Positions 8,587 through 16,580 of a stretch of DNA of 64,000 bases are shown here, one piece after another. Within the stretch, counting starts at the first letter, position 1, and every line of letters starts with the position of its first letter. Below the pieces are notes generated by a model, which saw only the letters and a list, made by a program, of their open reading frames with translations, searched no databases and had not been told where the DNA came from. Source of the DNA: Streptomyces liliifuscus (GTDB lineage Bacteria > Actinomycetota > Actinomycetes > Streptomycetales > Streptomycetaceae); contig NZ_CP066831.1 in assembly GCF_016598615.1 (NCBI RefSeq), positions 7,750,001 through 7,814,000 on the forward strand, read 5' to 3'. Made by a program: the position numbers and the translations under genes.

Positions 8587-9857
8587 GGGATCTCCATGGT
8601 CACCATGGTGGGGCCGCCCGCAGGGCTGCTGACGGCCAGGACGCCGTCGAATGTACCCAGTCGCCGCTCGACCCCGGAGAGCCCCGACCCCGCGCCGACC
8701 GTGGCGCCCCCGCTGCCGTCGTCGGTGACGGCGATCCGCAGCATCCCGCCGGGCTCCGGGGAGTGGTGGATGTCGACCCAGATCCGGTCGGCCCCCGAGT
8801 GCTTGACGGCGTTGGTGAGGACCTCGCTGACGGCGAAGTACGCGGCAGCCTCCACCGGTTCGCCCGCCCGGCCCGGCAACTCCACTTCCACCTCCGTACT
8901 GATGGGCAGCCGCAGCGCCAACGCCCGTACGGCGTCGCCGAGTCCGCGCTCCGCGAGCACGGGTGGGTGGATGCCTCGTACGAGGTCACGCAGTTCGGTG
9001 AGCGCCTCGGCGGAGGACTTGCGGGCGTTCGCGAGCAGCTGTTTGGCCTTGGCCGGGTCCTTCTCGATCAGGGCCTCGACCGTGCCGAGATCCATGCCCA
9101 TCGCGACCAGCCTGGCCTGCGCCCCGTCGTGCAGGTCCCGTTCGATACGGCGCAGTTCGGCCGCCGAGGTGTCCACGGCGTCGCGCCGGGTCTCCGTGAG
9201 CACACGGACGCGCTCGGCGAGCTCGCCCTGGCCGGACGCGAGGACGGACCGGGTCAGCAGGAAGTGGACCCGCAGCAGCAGGGGAGCGGTGTAGACGCCG
9301 GTGACGAGCAGGGCGGCTCCCAGCGCGGCCGCGGCGAGGGCGCTGAGCTGCCCGCTGATCGGCACGAACCCGTACCACCAGCCGACGCGGGTGCCGTCCG
9401 TGAAGACCTGCCACAGCCCGGCGCCGAGCGCGAACCCCTCGAAGGGGTAGGTGAGCAGCGCGGCGGGCAGCAGCGCGGTGACGAAACCCGCGATCATGTC
9501 GACCGGCAGCCACATCAGGTCCCGCCACGTCGCCGGATCGCCGAGCAGCCCGAAGCACCGCGTCCAGGGGTTCGCGTCCTTCGGCAGCGGCCGGTACGCG
9601 GGCGGGATCCGCACCCCGCACCACTGGGCCGCCACCAGCCGCCGCCAGTTCGCGAAGCCGCGTACGCCCGCCAGCACCCACGGTGTCGTGACGATGCCGA
9701 TGCCCAGCGGCACGAAGGCGATCGACACGACGGACAGGACGAAGAGGGTGATGGACCCGACCGGCACCACGACGGCCAGCACCAGGGCCCGCACCCCGGT
9801 GAGCGCGGCGGTACGCACCCTGCCGCCGCCTGTGTTGTTGTCCCCGTTCGTGTTCAT
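8571..9857 (-). CDS. Sensor histidine kinase (HisKA_3/HATPase_c, NarL-type pair)
   Basis: 428 residues from ATG 9857. The N-terminal half carries a multi-pass 'putative sensor' membrane region: hydrophobic segments LVLAVVVPVGSITLFVLSV, IAGFVTALLPAALLTYPF and AAAALGAALLVTG. The phospho-accepting His is in ERDLHDGAQARL, typical of HisKA_3. The ATP-binding domain has NAVKHSGA (N box) and DDGSGG and GSGLSGVERR (G boxes). It phosphorylates the downstream overlapping LuxR response regulator. The signal is unknown; the membrane sensor suggests an envelope cue. Confidence 0.92.
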   Translation of the reverse strand: MNTNGDNNTGGGRVRTAALTGVRALVLAVVVPVGSITLFVLSVVSIAFVPLGIGIVTTPWVLAGVRGFANWRRLVAAQWCGVRIPPAYRPLPKDANPWTRCFGLLGDPATWRDLMWLPVDMIAGFVTALLPAALLTYPFEGFALGAGLWQVFTDGTRVGWWYGFVPISGQLSALAAAALGAALLVTGVYTAPLLLRVHFLLTRSVLASGQGELAERVRVLTETRRDAVDTSAAELRRIERDLHDGAQARLVAMGMDLGTVEALIEKDPAKAKQLLANARKSSAEALTELRDLVRGIHPPVLAERGLGDAVRALALRLPISTEVEVELPGRAGEPVEAAAYFAVSEVLTNAVKHSGADRIWVDIHHSPEPGGMLRIAVTDDGSGGATVGAGSGLSGVERRLGTFDGVLAVSSPAGGPTMVTMEIPCELS

Positions 9858-9941
9858 GCCCTCAGTCTCGCCGAGTCCGCCGCCGTGGTCACGGGGTCGA
9901 GCCACCCGGCGGGGGTGGTGCCAACGCCACCCCCGCGGCAC

Positions 9942-10955
9942 TCAGTCGCCCAGGACCTTCACCTCCACCGAGGGGTCGAGCCCGACCACCGGCCGGTCGG
10001 GGCGCCGGGGAGCCGTACCGCCGATGCTCTGCAGCCAGCTCCAGGTGTCGGCCACCGTCTCGGCGACCGGCCGGCACCGCAGCCCGTCCCGTACCGCCCT
10101 GGACACATCCGCCCGGTGCATCGCGTCGTACGACTCCGAGCCGGGCGGCACCCACACCGGCAGCTGGATCCACGGCTCGATCCCGGCCGCGAGAATCACC
10201 TCGGGGTCGGTCCACCGGAGCTCGGCCGGACTTCCCGCGGCTGCGCCTCCCGCGACCCGGACGCACGCGTCGAGCAGCGCCCCCATGGTCGCGTGCCCCG
10301 ACGGGCTGATGACGTTGTACGCCCCGTCCGCCCCCGCCTCCACCGCGCCGAGGGTCCACTCGGCCAGATCGCGGACGTCGACGTACTGGAGGGGCAGTTC
10401 ACGGGGACCGGGCGCGAGGACGGGCCCGCCGCGCGCCATCCGGTCCAGCCACCACGGCAGCCGCCCGATGTTCTCGTACGGGCCGAGGATCAGACCGGCC
10501 CGTACGAGAAGCGCCCGCTCCTCGCCGAAGGCCTCCAGCACGGCCAGTTCGCCGCCCCGCTTGTCGCGTGCGTAGTCGGTGTGTTCGGCGTCCGGGGAGG
10601 CGCCCTCCACCGGTGGGCTGCCCTCGTCGTATCCGGCAGCGGGCGGCCAGGCGTACACGGAACAGCTCGACACGTACACGTACCGCCGGGCGCGGTTCGC
10701 CAGCAGCCGCGCCGAGTCCCGGACGATCCGCGGGGCCGCGGACCAGGTGTCGACGACGACGTCCCACTCCTCCTCGGTCCCGGCCAGGGCCGCGAGCCCG
10801 TCGGGCGCGGTGCGGTCGCCGTGCAGGGAGCGCACCCCCGCCGGAGGTTCGTGGCGTCCCCGGTGGAAGACGGTCACGTCCCAGCCGCGGGCGAGCGCCG
10901 CCTCCACGACGGCCCGGCCCACGAACTCCGTACCGCCCAGCATCAGAAGTCTCAT
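9942..10955 (-). CDS. NAD(P)-dependent epimerase/reductase (extended SDR)
   Basis: 337 residues. Rossmann motif LMLGGTEFVG at the N-terminus, the SDR Ser region YVYVSSCSVYA, and a C-terminal substrate-binding half. The expected Tyr-x3-Lys appears as YARDK. Such proteins act on nucleotide-sugars or related carbonyl substrates with NAD(H) or NADP(H); the substrate is not predictable here. It precedes the two-component pair in the same direction with an 84-base gap, so cotranscription is possible. Confidence 0.8.
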   Translation of the reverse strand: MRLLMLGGTEFVGRAVVEAALARGWDVTVFHRGRHEPPAGVRSLHGDRTAPDGLAALAGTEEEWDVVVDTWSAAPRIVRDSARLLANRARRYVYVSSCSVYAWPPAAGYDEGSPPVEGASPDAEHTDYARDKRGGELAVLEAFGEERALLVRAGLILGPYENIGRLPWWLDRMARGGPVLAPGPRELPLQYVDVRDLAEWTLGAVEAGADGAYNVISPSGHATMGALLDACVRVAGGAAAGSPAELRWTDPEVILAAGIEPWIQLPVWVPPGSESYDAMHRADVSRAVRDGLRCRPVAETVADTWSWLQSIGGTAPRRPDRPVVGLDPSVEVKVLGD

Positions 10956-11058
10956 ACGGGTGACTCTGCCCGGCGGCCCCGCACGACGGAACGCGAATCT
11001 GCCGACAGAAGAACCGTTCCGCCGACGGACGAATCCGTAAGAGGTGCCGGTCCCGGGA

Positions 11059-11655
11059 TCAGCTCGCGGTCGGCGGCGTGTACTTGTACCCCACGCGCCG
11101 CACCGTCTGGATCGCCTCGCGGTGCTCCGACCCCAGCTTGCGGCGCAGCCGGGCGATGTGGACGTCCACGGTCCGGCCGTCCCCCACGTGTCCGTAGCCC
11201 CACACGGTGGTGACCAGCTGGTCGCGGGTGTGCACCCGGTGCGGATGCGCCACCAGATGAGAGAGCAGCTCGAACTCCAGATACGTGAGATCGAGCGGCC
11301 GCCCGCCGACCTCGGCCGTGCGCTGCACGGTGTCGACGCGTACGAGGGAGTCGTCGCCCTCGCTCTCCGGCTCCGCCCGGTCCGCGTCCGGCACGGCGAC
11401 CGGCAGGAGGGACGGCTGGTCGGCCGGTACGAGGACCAGGTACCCGATCATCGGCGGCCGGCCCGGCAGCGTGGGCAGGGTGTGCGGGGGAGCGGGCAGC
11501 CAGGTGGCGCCCGGCGGGAGGAGGTCCGTGACGTCGACCACCTCGTCCCGGTCGACGGCACGCAGTCGATGACGCGCCGAGCCCGTGGACGGGACCGGGG
11601 CGGGCGCCGTGGAGGGGGCGGTGGCAACGGACGAGAAGGAACGGGTGTTCGCCAT
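11059..11655 (-). CDS. Winged-helix (OmpR/PhoB-type) DNA-binding protein without a receiver domain
   Basis: 198 residues. The C-terminal ~90 residues are a complete OmpR-type effector domain: LTYLEFELLSHLVAHPHRV, then RTVDVHIARLRRKLG, then the wing VRRVGYKYTP. The N-terminal ~100 residues are Pro-rich and lack receiver acidic residues, so this is an orphan winged-helix regulator, not a standard response regulator. A 40-codon ORF resembling actinobacterial leader peptides lies 79 bases upstream on the same strand, suggesting attenuation control. Confidence 0.85.
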   Translation of the reverse strand: MANTRSFSSVATAPSTAPAPVPSTGSARHRLRAVDRDEVVDVTDLLPPGATWLPAPPHTLPTLPGRPPMIGYLVLVPADQPSLLPVAVPDADRAEPESEGDDSLVRVDTVQRTAEVGGRPLDLTYLEFELLSHLVAHPHRVHTRDQLVTTVWGYGHVGDGRTVDVHIARLRRKLGSEHREAIQTVRRVGYKYTPPTAS

Positions 11656-11734
11656 GAGAGGTCAGCTCTTTCGCGCGAGAGGTCGTCGGAGGACGTACGT
11701 CGTGCGCGCTGGCCGAAGGCCGGGATGTACGGCT

Positions 11735-11857
11735 TTAGAGGGCCCGCGCGTTCACCGCGCGACAACACACCCGGTCGAAGTCATGATGCTGCCGGGAAGG
11801 CCAGAAGGGCTCAAGGTCACGACGACCCGTCGCACTGAACTCCTGGAAGCCGGTCAT
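11735..11857 (-). CDS. Putative cis-acting leader peptide (40 residues)
   Basis: A 40-codon ORF starting ATG 11857. The segment SRQHHDFDRVCCRAV resembles the R-x-H-x-D-[LF]-x-R-[VM] signature of the small 'putative leader peptide' ORFs found upstream of many actinobacterial genes, which act by ribosome-mediated attenuation. It carries two adjacent Cys codons near its end, and the regulator gene starts 79 bases downstream. GAGGG is close to the ATG. An in-frame GTG eight codons further up has AGGAGG at 12 bases and could be the true start. The family call is by motif memory only. Confidence 0.5.
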   Translation of the reverse strand: MTGFQEFSATGRRDLEPFWPSRQHHDFDRVCCRAVNARAL

Positions 11858-11969
11858 GCCCTCATTGAAGCAGACACGCACCCCCAGCAGCAGCCTCCTC
11901 TCACAGGCCGGACATTTACTTGCCACGTCTTGAGGCAGCCAACCTTTCAGCTGCCTGGGGCCGCTCACC

Positions 11970-12000
11970 AAGGGGCGCGGGGAACTGCGCGACAAGCCCC
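11970..12000. repeat. Dispersed intergenic repeat, copy 2
   Basis: Single arm AGGGGCGCGGGGAACTGCGC on the plus strand. On the minus strand it reads in the direction of glnII transcription, about 100 bases beyond the glnII stop and after its own terminator. Confidence 0.8.
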
Positions 12001-12051
12001 CCACCGCCCCGCACCCGCCCACACACCCGACACCGCCCCTGACCGAACGCG

Positions 12052-12087
12052 GAAGGGGCGCCCCACCACAAAGGTGGGCGCCCCTTC
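12052..12087 (-). terminator. glnII terminator
   Basis: Strong hairpin with arms AAGGGGCGCCC and GGGCGCCCCTT (one bulged C) directly after the minus-strand glnII stop codon. Confidence 0.8.
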
Positions 12088-12102
12088 GGAAGAACAGGAA
12101 AC

Positions 12103-13131
12103 TCAGACCTGCCCGGCCTTCTCGAGCGCGGAGCAGCACGTGTCGACGATCAACCGCGTGACCAGGTAGGGGTCGACGTTGGCGTTGGGCCGCCGGTCCT
12201 CGATGTACCCCTTGCCGTCCTTCTCCACCTGCCACGGAATCCGCACCGAGGCACCACGGTTGGACACCCCGTAGGAGTACTCGTTCCACGGAGCGGTCTC
12301 GTGCAGACCGGTCAGCCGGTCGTCGATCCCGGCACCGTAGTTCTTGACGTGGTCGAGCGGCTTTGAGCCCTCGCCCAGCGACTCGCACGCGGTGATGATC
12401 GCGTCGTAACCCTCGCGCATCGCCTTGGTGGAGAAGTTGGTGTGCGCACCCGCGCCGTTCCAGTCGCCCTTCACCGGCTTCGGGTCCAGCGTCGCGGAGA
12501 CGTCGAAGTCCTCGGCGGTGCGGTAGAGCAGCCAGCGGGCCACCCACAGCTGGTCGGCGACCTCCAGCGGTGAGACCGGGCCGACCTGGAACTCCCACTG
12601 GCCGGGCATGACCTCGGCGTTGATGCCGGAGATGGCGAGACCCGCCTTCAGACAGTTGTCCAGGTGGGCCTCGACGATGTCACGGCCGAAGATCTCGTCC
12701 GAGCCGACACCGCAGTAGTAGCCACCCTGCGCGGCCGGGAAGCCGCCCTCGGGGAAGCCGAGCGGGCGCGCGCCCTTGAAGAACGTGTACTCCTGCTCGA
12801 TGCCGAAGATCGGCTCCTGCGCGGCGAACTTCTCCGCGACCTCGGTGAGCGCGGCACGGGTGTTGGACTCGTGCGGCGTCATGTCGATGTTGAGGACCTC
12901 GCACATGACGAGCACGTCGTCGCCGCCGCGGATCGGGTCCGGGAAGACGGCGACCGGCTTGAGCACGCGGTCGGAGGCATGACCCTCGGCCTGGTTCGTG
13001 GAGGACCCGTCGAAGCCCCAGATCGGCAGCTCGGCACCCTTGGCGTCGTCGGCCAGTATCTTCGTCTTCGAACGGAGCTTGGCCGTCGGCTCGGTGCCGT
13101 CGATCCAGATGTACTCAGCCTTGAAGGTCAC
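12103..13131 (-). CDS. glnII: Glutamine synthetase type II
   Basis: 342 residues, the size of actinobacterial GSII, a eukaryote-like octameric/decameric glutamine synthetase that condenses glutamate and ammonia using ATP. Key motifs: WGFDGSSTNQA near the N-terminus, FGIEQEYTFF (metal and substrate residues), MPGQWEFQVGP, and GAGAHTNFSTK for ATP/ammonium binding. It is not expected to be adenylylated. GTG 13131 is preceded by GAAGGA at eight bases; an upstream ATG would overlap that site. A four-element GlnR box lies 102-139 bases upstream of the start. Confidence 0.97.
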   Translation of the reverse strand: MTFKAEYIWIDGTEPTAKLRSKTKILADDAKGAELPIWGFDGSSTNQAEGHASDRVLKPVAVFPDPIRGGDDVLVMCEVLNIDMTPHESNTRAALTEVAEKFAAQEPIFGIEQEYTFFKGARPLGFPEGGFPAAQGGYYCGVGSDEIFGRDIVEAHLDNCLKAGLAISGINAEVMPGQWEFQVGPVSPLEVADQLWVARWLLYRTAEDFDVSATLDPKPVKGDWNGAGAHTNFSTKAMREGYDAIITACESLGEGSKPLDHVKNYGAGIDDRLTGLHETAPWNEYSYGVSNRGASVRIPWQVEKDGKGYIEDRRPNANVDPYLVTRLIVDTCCSALEKAGQV

Positions 13132-13232
13132 GGGCCACATCCTTCGGGGTGGGTCTCTCAGCGCGATGCGGGTGCTGCGGCGCTGCGGCACCGGGGCGCC
13201 GCGGGGGATGCCGGGAAGCCTGTCAACAGGCG

Positions 13233-13270
13233 ATTTCCCGATCATTGCTCGAATGTGAACCCCGTGTTAC
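13233..13270 (-). promoter_or_regulatory. GlnR operator upstream of glnII
   Basis: Read on the minus strand: GTAAC-n6-TTCAC-n6-GCAAT-n6-GAAAT. These are four pentamers at exact 11-bp spacing that fit the published gTnAC/GaAAC a- and b-site pattern of actinobacterial GlnR. It fits nitrogen-limitation activation or repression of glnII. Confidence 0.85.
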
Positions 13271-13392
13271 CTGGTGCCTCTGTGCTGCGGCTCACTCGCT
13301 GAGAGCGTTCGCGCGCCGCGTACCAGCCTCCCGAACAGCGGATTCCGCACGACGCCCGCCCCACCCGGGACCCTCGTATGCGATGGGTTTCG

Positions 13393-13863
13393 TCACGCCT
13401 CGGGGTTCGCGTCGGGTGCTGCGCCCGACGCGGCCTCCCGCACCCCCGCCAGGAACCCCCGGATCGCGGCCAGTTCGCGCTCGTCGTACCCACGTAGCAG
13501 TTCCACGGACCGGTCGATCAGCGGGCCGAAGAAGGCCTGGCCCAGTTCGACCGCGCGCTTCTCCACCTCGACGAGCACCCGGCGCCGGTCGCGCCCGTCC
13601 CGTACCCGCCGCGCGTGCCCCAGCCGTTCGAGCCGGTCGACGACGGCGGTGGTGCCCGCCGAGTTGAGTCCGAGCAGCCCGCCGAGCCGTCCGGCCGTCA
13701 TCTCGGTCCCGTCCCTGCGGGCGTCCATGAGGCAGATCAGCGCCCTGACGTCCGTGGCGTGCATGCCGTTGTCGTGCGCGAACCGGGCGCTGTGCAGGCC
13801 GAGTTCGACGGTGGCCGCGCGCAGGAGATGGACGATCTCCATCTCGGGCCCCTGGTCCTTCAC
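13393..13863 (-). CDS. MarR family transcriptional regulator
   Basis: 156 residues. Central winged helix with MTAGRLGGLLGLNSAGTTAVVDRLERLGHARRVRDGRDRRRVLV, the typical MarR recognition helix and wing. It is divergent from the alpha/beta-hydrolase gene. A perfect inverted repeat sits in the 74-base shared promoter region, so it likely represses itself and the hydrolase until a small lipophilic ligand binds. GTG start with GGACGCGGA immediately upstream. Confidence 0.88.
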   Translation of the reverse strand: MKDQGPEMEIVHLLRAATVELGLHSARFAHDNGMHATDVRALICLMDARRDGTEMTAGRLGGLLGLNSAGTTAVVDRLERLGHARRVRDGRDRRRVLVEVEKRAVELGQAFFGPLIDRSVELLRGYDERELAAIRGFLAGVREAASGAAPDANPEA

Positions 13864-13896
13864 TCCGCGTCCCCGTCTATCATCTCGATGAGTGAG

Positions 13897-13915
13897 TATC
13901 TCGTTCAGCGAGATA
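13897..13915. promoter_or_regulatory. Palindromic operator between marR-type gene and hydrolase gene
   Basis: TATCTCG-TTCAG-CGAGATA, a perfect 7-bp inverted repeat with a 5-bp centre. It fits the size of MarR dimer sites and lies between the two divergent starts. Confidence 0.7.
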
Positions 13916-13937
13916 ATAGAGGGAGGGGAAGGGGAGC

Positions 13938-14795
13938 ATGAACTTCAGCGTGGCGTACGACAAGGTCGTGGCCAAGTGGCCCGCCGACCGGGAGGAGATC
14001 AGCGTCCGCACCGCCTTCGGCGAGACCGTGGTCAACGTCTGCGGTCCGCGCGACGGCACCCCGCTTCTCCTGTTACCGGGCGGAGGCGGTGCCACCTCGG
14101 CCTCCTGGTTCGCCAACGCGGCCGAACTCGCCCGTACGCACCGGGTCCACGCCGTCGACCTGATCGGCGAACCGGGCCGCAGCGTACGCGATGCCGAGAG
14201 TCCCCTGCGCACGGTCGAAGACATCACCGCGTGGCTCGACGAACTCGTCGGCGCGCTTCTGCACGACATGGGTGCCTCCCCGGCCGCCCGGATCCAGCTG
14301 GGCGGGCACTCGTACGGCGGCTGGATCGCCCTGCAGTACGCGCTGCACGTGCCGGAGCGGGTGAGCCGTCTGTTCCTCCTCGACCCGACGAACTGCTTCT
14401 CCGGGTTCAAGACGGCTTACCTGCTGCGCGCCGGGTCGATGATGCTGCGGCGCTCGCCCCGCCGGCTGCGCGCCTTCCTGGAGTGGGAGACCGGGGGCGT
14501 TCCGCTCGACCACGACTGGCTGCGTCTCCAGGAGGAGGCCGGCACGTTCCCGCTCGTGCGGCCCGTGACGGGCCCGGCTCCCGAACCGGAGGCCCTGCGC
14601 GCGCTCGATCTGCCGGTCCTGGTCCTGCTGGCCGAGAGGAGCAGGACCCATGACGCGCGACGGGTGGCGGCCCGCGCCGCCACCCTGTTGCCGCACGCGG
14701 AGGTGACCGTCCTGCCGGACGTGTCGCACCACGCGCTGCCCCACACGGACCCCGCCGAGCTGAACCGCAGACTGACCGGCTTCCTGGCAGCCTGA
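13938..14795 (+). CDS. Alpha/beta hydrolase
   Basis: 285 residues. Oxyanion-hole region LLLLPGGGGA, nucleophile elbow GHSYGG (Ser), and a late His in VSHHALPH completing a Ser-Asp-His triad; the Asp is probably near VLLAERS or earlier. It is an esterase, lipase or haloalkane-type hydrolase of unknown substrate. ATG 13938 has GGGGAAGGGGAG immediately upstream. Control by the divergent MarR-type protein is inferred from the operator between them. Confidence 0.85.
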   Translation: MNFSVAYDKVVAKWPADREEISVRTAFGETVVNVCGPRDGTPLLLLPGGGGATSASWFANAAELARTHRVHAVDLIGEPGRSVRDAESPLRTVEDITAWLDELVGALLHDMGASPAARIQLGGHSYGGWIALQYALHVPERVSRLFLLDPTNCFSGFKTAYLLRAGSMMLRRSPRRLRAFLEWETGGVPLDHDWLRLQEEAGTFPLVRPVTGPAPEPEALRALDLPVLVLLAERSRTHDARRVAARAATLLPHAEVTVLPDVSHHALPHTDPAELNRRLTGFLAA

Positions 14796-14860
14796 ACCGT
14801 CACTGCGGCGAGGTCCCACCGATGGGAGTCGTCCCGTCGGTCCACCTTCTCGACGAGGGC

Positions 14861-15565
14861 TCAGCCCACCTTCTCGATGAGGGCCCTGCGGATCAGGAAC
14901 TTGCCGGGCTCGCGGACCTGCTCGAACGCCGCGTTGTTCAGGAGCGCGCAGCTGCCGGAGACCGAAGTGACCTCCACGGTCGTGGACTTGTTGTTGTCCA
15001 GGTTCGTGACCTTCAGCTTCGTACCGGCCGGGAACTGGTTGCTGGACGCCGCGGGGGCGCCGGCCTCGCCGGACAGGGTGACGGTGGAGCCGTTGCAGAC
15101 CTGCTGGCCACCGGCCGCGTTGTCACCGCCGGCGTCACCTGCAGCGGGCGCCGAAGCGCCCTGCGAGGGCTGCTCGGCGGGATCCGCCGGGTCCGCGGGG
15201 TCGGCCGCGGCGGGCGGGGCCGACTCGGCGGGCGTCCCCTGGGGCGCGCCGGCCTGCGAGGACTCGCCGACCTCACAACCGGAGGCCTCCTGCTGGACCT
15301 TGATCTGGGCGATCACCGCCTCCCGGTTGGCGATCCGCGCCTGGGACTGGGCGTCCGGGCTGGTGCGCTGCCCCTCGATGAACTTCTCGTTGTTGCCGAG
15401 CGCGGTGGCCAGTCCGTCGCAGACCACGGAGGACTGCGCGGCCGGAGCGTTGGTGCTCGCGTTCGAGGTGGCGGCGAAGGCGAAGGCCCCGCCGCCGGCC
15501 ACGGCCGCGGCGCTCACCAGCAGCGCGATCTTCTTCTTCGGGCCGAGAGTTCTCCTGCGTGACAT
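14861..15565 (-). CDS. Secreted protein with Cys-bracketed helical module and RlpA-like C-terminal domain
   Basis: 234 residues from ATG 15565 (CAGGAG seven bases upstream). Signal peptide at about 1-38 (KKKIALLVSAAAVAGGG). Then a short helical module between Cys49 and Cys97, an Ala/Pro/Asp-rich linker (DPADPADPAEQP), and a C-terminal ~85 residues that look like a double-psi beta barrel of the RlpA type: FPAGTKLKVTNL, then TTVEVTSV. The usual catalytic Asp after VT is Ser here, so lytic activity is doubtful; a binding role is more likely. The N-terminal module resembles that of the DUF1996 protein. Confidence 0.7.
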   Translation of the reverse strand: MSRRRTLGPKKKIALLVSAAAVAGGGAFAFAATSNASTNAPAAQSSVVCDGLATALGNNEKFIEGQRTSPDAQSQARIANREAVIAQIKVQQEASGCEVGESSQAGAPQGTPAESAPPAAADPADPADPAEQPSQGASAPAAGDAGGDNAAGGQQVCNGSTVTLSGEAGAPAASSNQFPAGTKLKVTNLDNNKSTTVEVTSVSGSCALLNNAAFEQVREPGKFLIRRALIEKVG

Positions 15566-15634
15566 GAACGGCTCCTGTCCCCGGCCACCCCTGGCGGTGG
15601 CCGTTCCGCCGCTATGTACGAGATACCGAACGGA

Positions 15635-15669
15635 GTTACTCACTGGTTCACACGAGTCACCTGAGTAAC
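15635..15669. promoter_or_regulatory. Inverted repeat upstream of the secreted RlpA-like gene
   Basis: GTTACTCA (15635-15642) and TGAGTAAC (15662-15669), a perfect 8-bp inverted repeat around 19 bases, 70-104 bases upstream of the ATG. Candidate operator; it overlaps the start of the promoter region. It also lies just past the 3' end of nothing else on that strand. Confidence 0.45.
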
Positions 15670-15674
15670 GTAGA

Positions 15675-16064
15675 TCACACGGCAGTTGAGGAACCCTCAC
15701 CTTGACTTCGGCCCAACGCGTTCCGTACGGCCTCGTCCGTGCGGGCCACCACGGCGGTTCCGTCCTCCGCGGTGATGATCGGCCGCTGGATGAGCCGAGG
15801 GTGCTCCGCCAGCGCCGCGACCCACCGCTCCCGCGAGGCGGGGTCCCGGGCCCACTCCTTCATCCCCAGCTCCTTCGCCACGGCCTCCTGGGTCCGGGTG
15901 ATGTCCCAGGGCTCAAGGCCGAGCCGCTCCAGGACCTCCCGGATCTCGGCCTCGCTCGGCACGTCCTCCAGATATCGCCGAACCGTGTACGCGGCCCCTT
16001 CCGCGTCCAGCAGGCTGATGGCGCTGCGGCACTTCGAACATGCCGGATTGATCCAGATCTCCAT
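15675..16064 (-). CDS. ArsC-family (Spx/arsenate-reductase-like) thioredoxin-fold protein
   Basis: 129 residues, start MEIWINPACSKCRSA. The Cys near position 9 and the CxxC arrangement are the active-site pattern of ArsC/YffB proteins, followed by RRYLEDVPSEAEI and the RPI segment (LIQRPIITAEDG) that binds the substrate oxyanion. It probably reduces arsenate or another oxyanion, or is a YffB-like glutathione-independent reductase. No arsenic operon is nearby, so an arsenic role is not assured. Confidence 0.8.
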   Translation of the reverse strand: MEIWINPACSKCRSAISLLDAEGAAYTVRRYLEDVPSEAEIREVLERLGLEPWDITRTQEAVAKELGMKEWARDPASRERWVAALAEHPRLIQRPIITAEDGTAVVARTDEAVRNALGRSQGEGSSTAV

Positions 16065-16142
16065 ACCGCACAAGGTACGTGAAACGCCGCGCGGGACGCC
16101 CGTCACGGTATGGCCCAAAGGGCTTCTGGCCAGGGGTGATTG

Positions 16143-16580
16143 TCAGTAGCCGGGCGGGATCCGGTCCTGCGGTCCGTCAGATGCCTCCGCCGCGCCGTCC
16201 TCCAACTGTGCCGCGCCATCCTCCAGCGGCACCGCGCCGTCCTCCGGCTGCATGGGGCTGTCCTCCGGCTCCGCCGCGCCGTCCTCCGGCCGTGCCCGCT
16301 CGGCCACGGCCGGGTCGGTCGAGTCCGAGACCAGCTCCGCGACGCGCAGGGTGCACTCCCACTCCGACAGCCTGCCCTTGATCACCACCAGGTACGACTC
16401 CTGGTCGGCGAAGCGGTACACGCGGCGCCGCTTCTCCACGATGCCCTTGCTCGGCAGATACGTGTGGAGGGCGGCGCGGAGTGCCTTCAGCGCCTGCTCC
16501 TTCGTCTCCTGCCCGCTGCAGATGAACTCGGTCCTGTACACGTCGCTGCTGTACTGCGCGATCACGACCCAGTCGCCCAT
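16143..16580 (-). CDS. Conserved hypothetical protein with acidic repeat tail
   Basis: 145 residues from ATG 16580 (GGGGGAG upstream). The first ~95 residues form a compact alpha/beta domain starting MGDWVVIAQYSSDVYRTEF, containing KEQALKALRAALHTY and YRFADQESYLVVIKG. The tail from ~97 is a run of roughly 8-residue acidic units (PEDGAA, PEDSPM, PEDGAV, LEDGAA) encoded by a DNA repeat at 16190-16300. It has no recognised function. A disordered, highly acidic tail suggests a binding or regulatory role. Confidence 0.6.
   Translation of the reverse strand: MGDWVVIAQYSSDVYRTEFICSGQETKEQALKALRAALHTYLPSKGIVEKRRRVYRFADQESYLVVIKGRLSEWECTLRVAELVSDSTDPAVAERARPEDGAAEPEDSPMQPEDGAVPLEDGAAQLEDGAAEASDGPQDRIPPGY
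16190..16300. repeat. Coding tandem repeat (EDGA units)
   Basis: Imperfect repeats of CCGCGCCGTCCTCC-type 21-27-base units on the plus strand, encoding the acidic tail of the 145-residue protein on the minus strand. Likely length-variable. Confidence 0.7.

Larger units (their letters stand above)
11858..12102. other. Gap between leader peptide and glnII
   Basis: Between 11656 and 12102 there is no full-size gene. From left to right it holds the leader-peptide ORF, promoter space for the regulator operon, dispersed repeat copy 2 and the glnII terminator, the last two listed separately. Confidence 0.6.
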
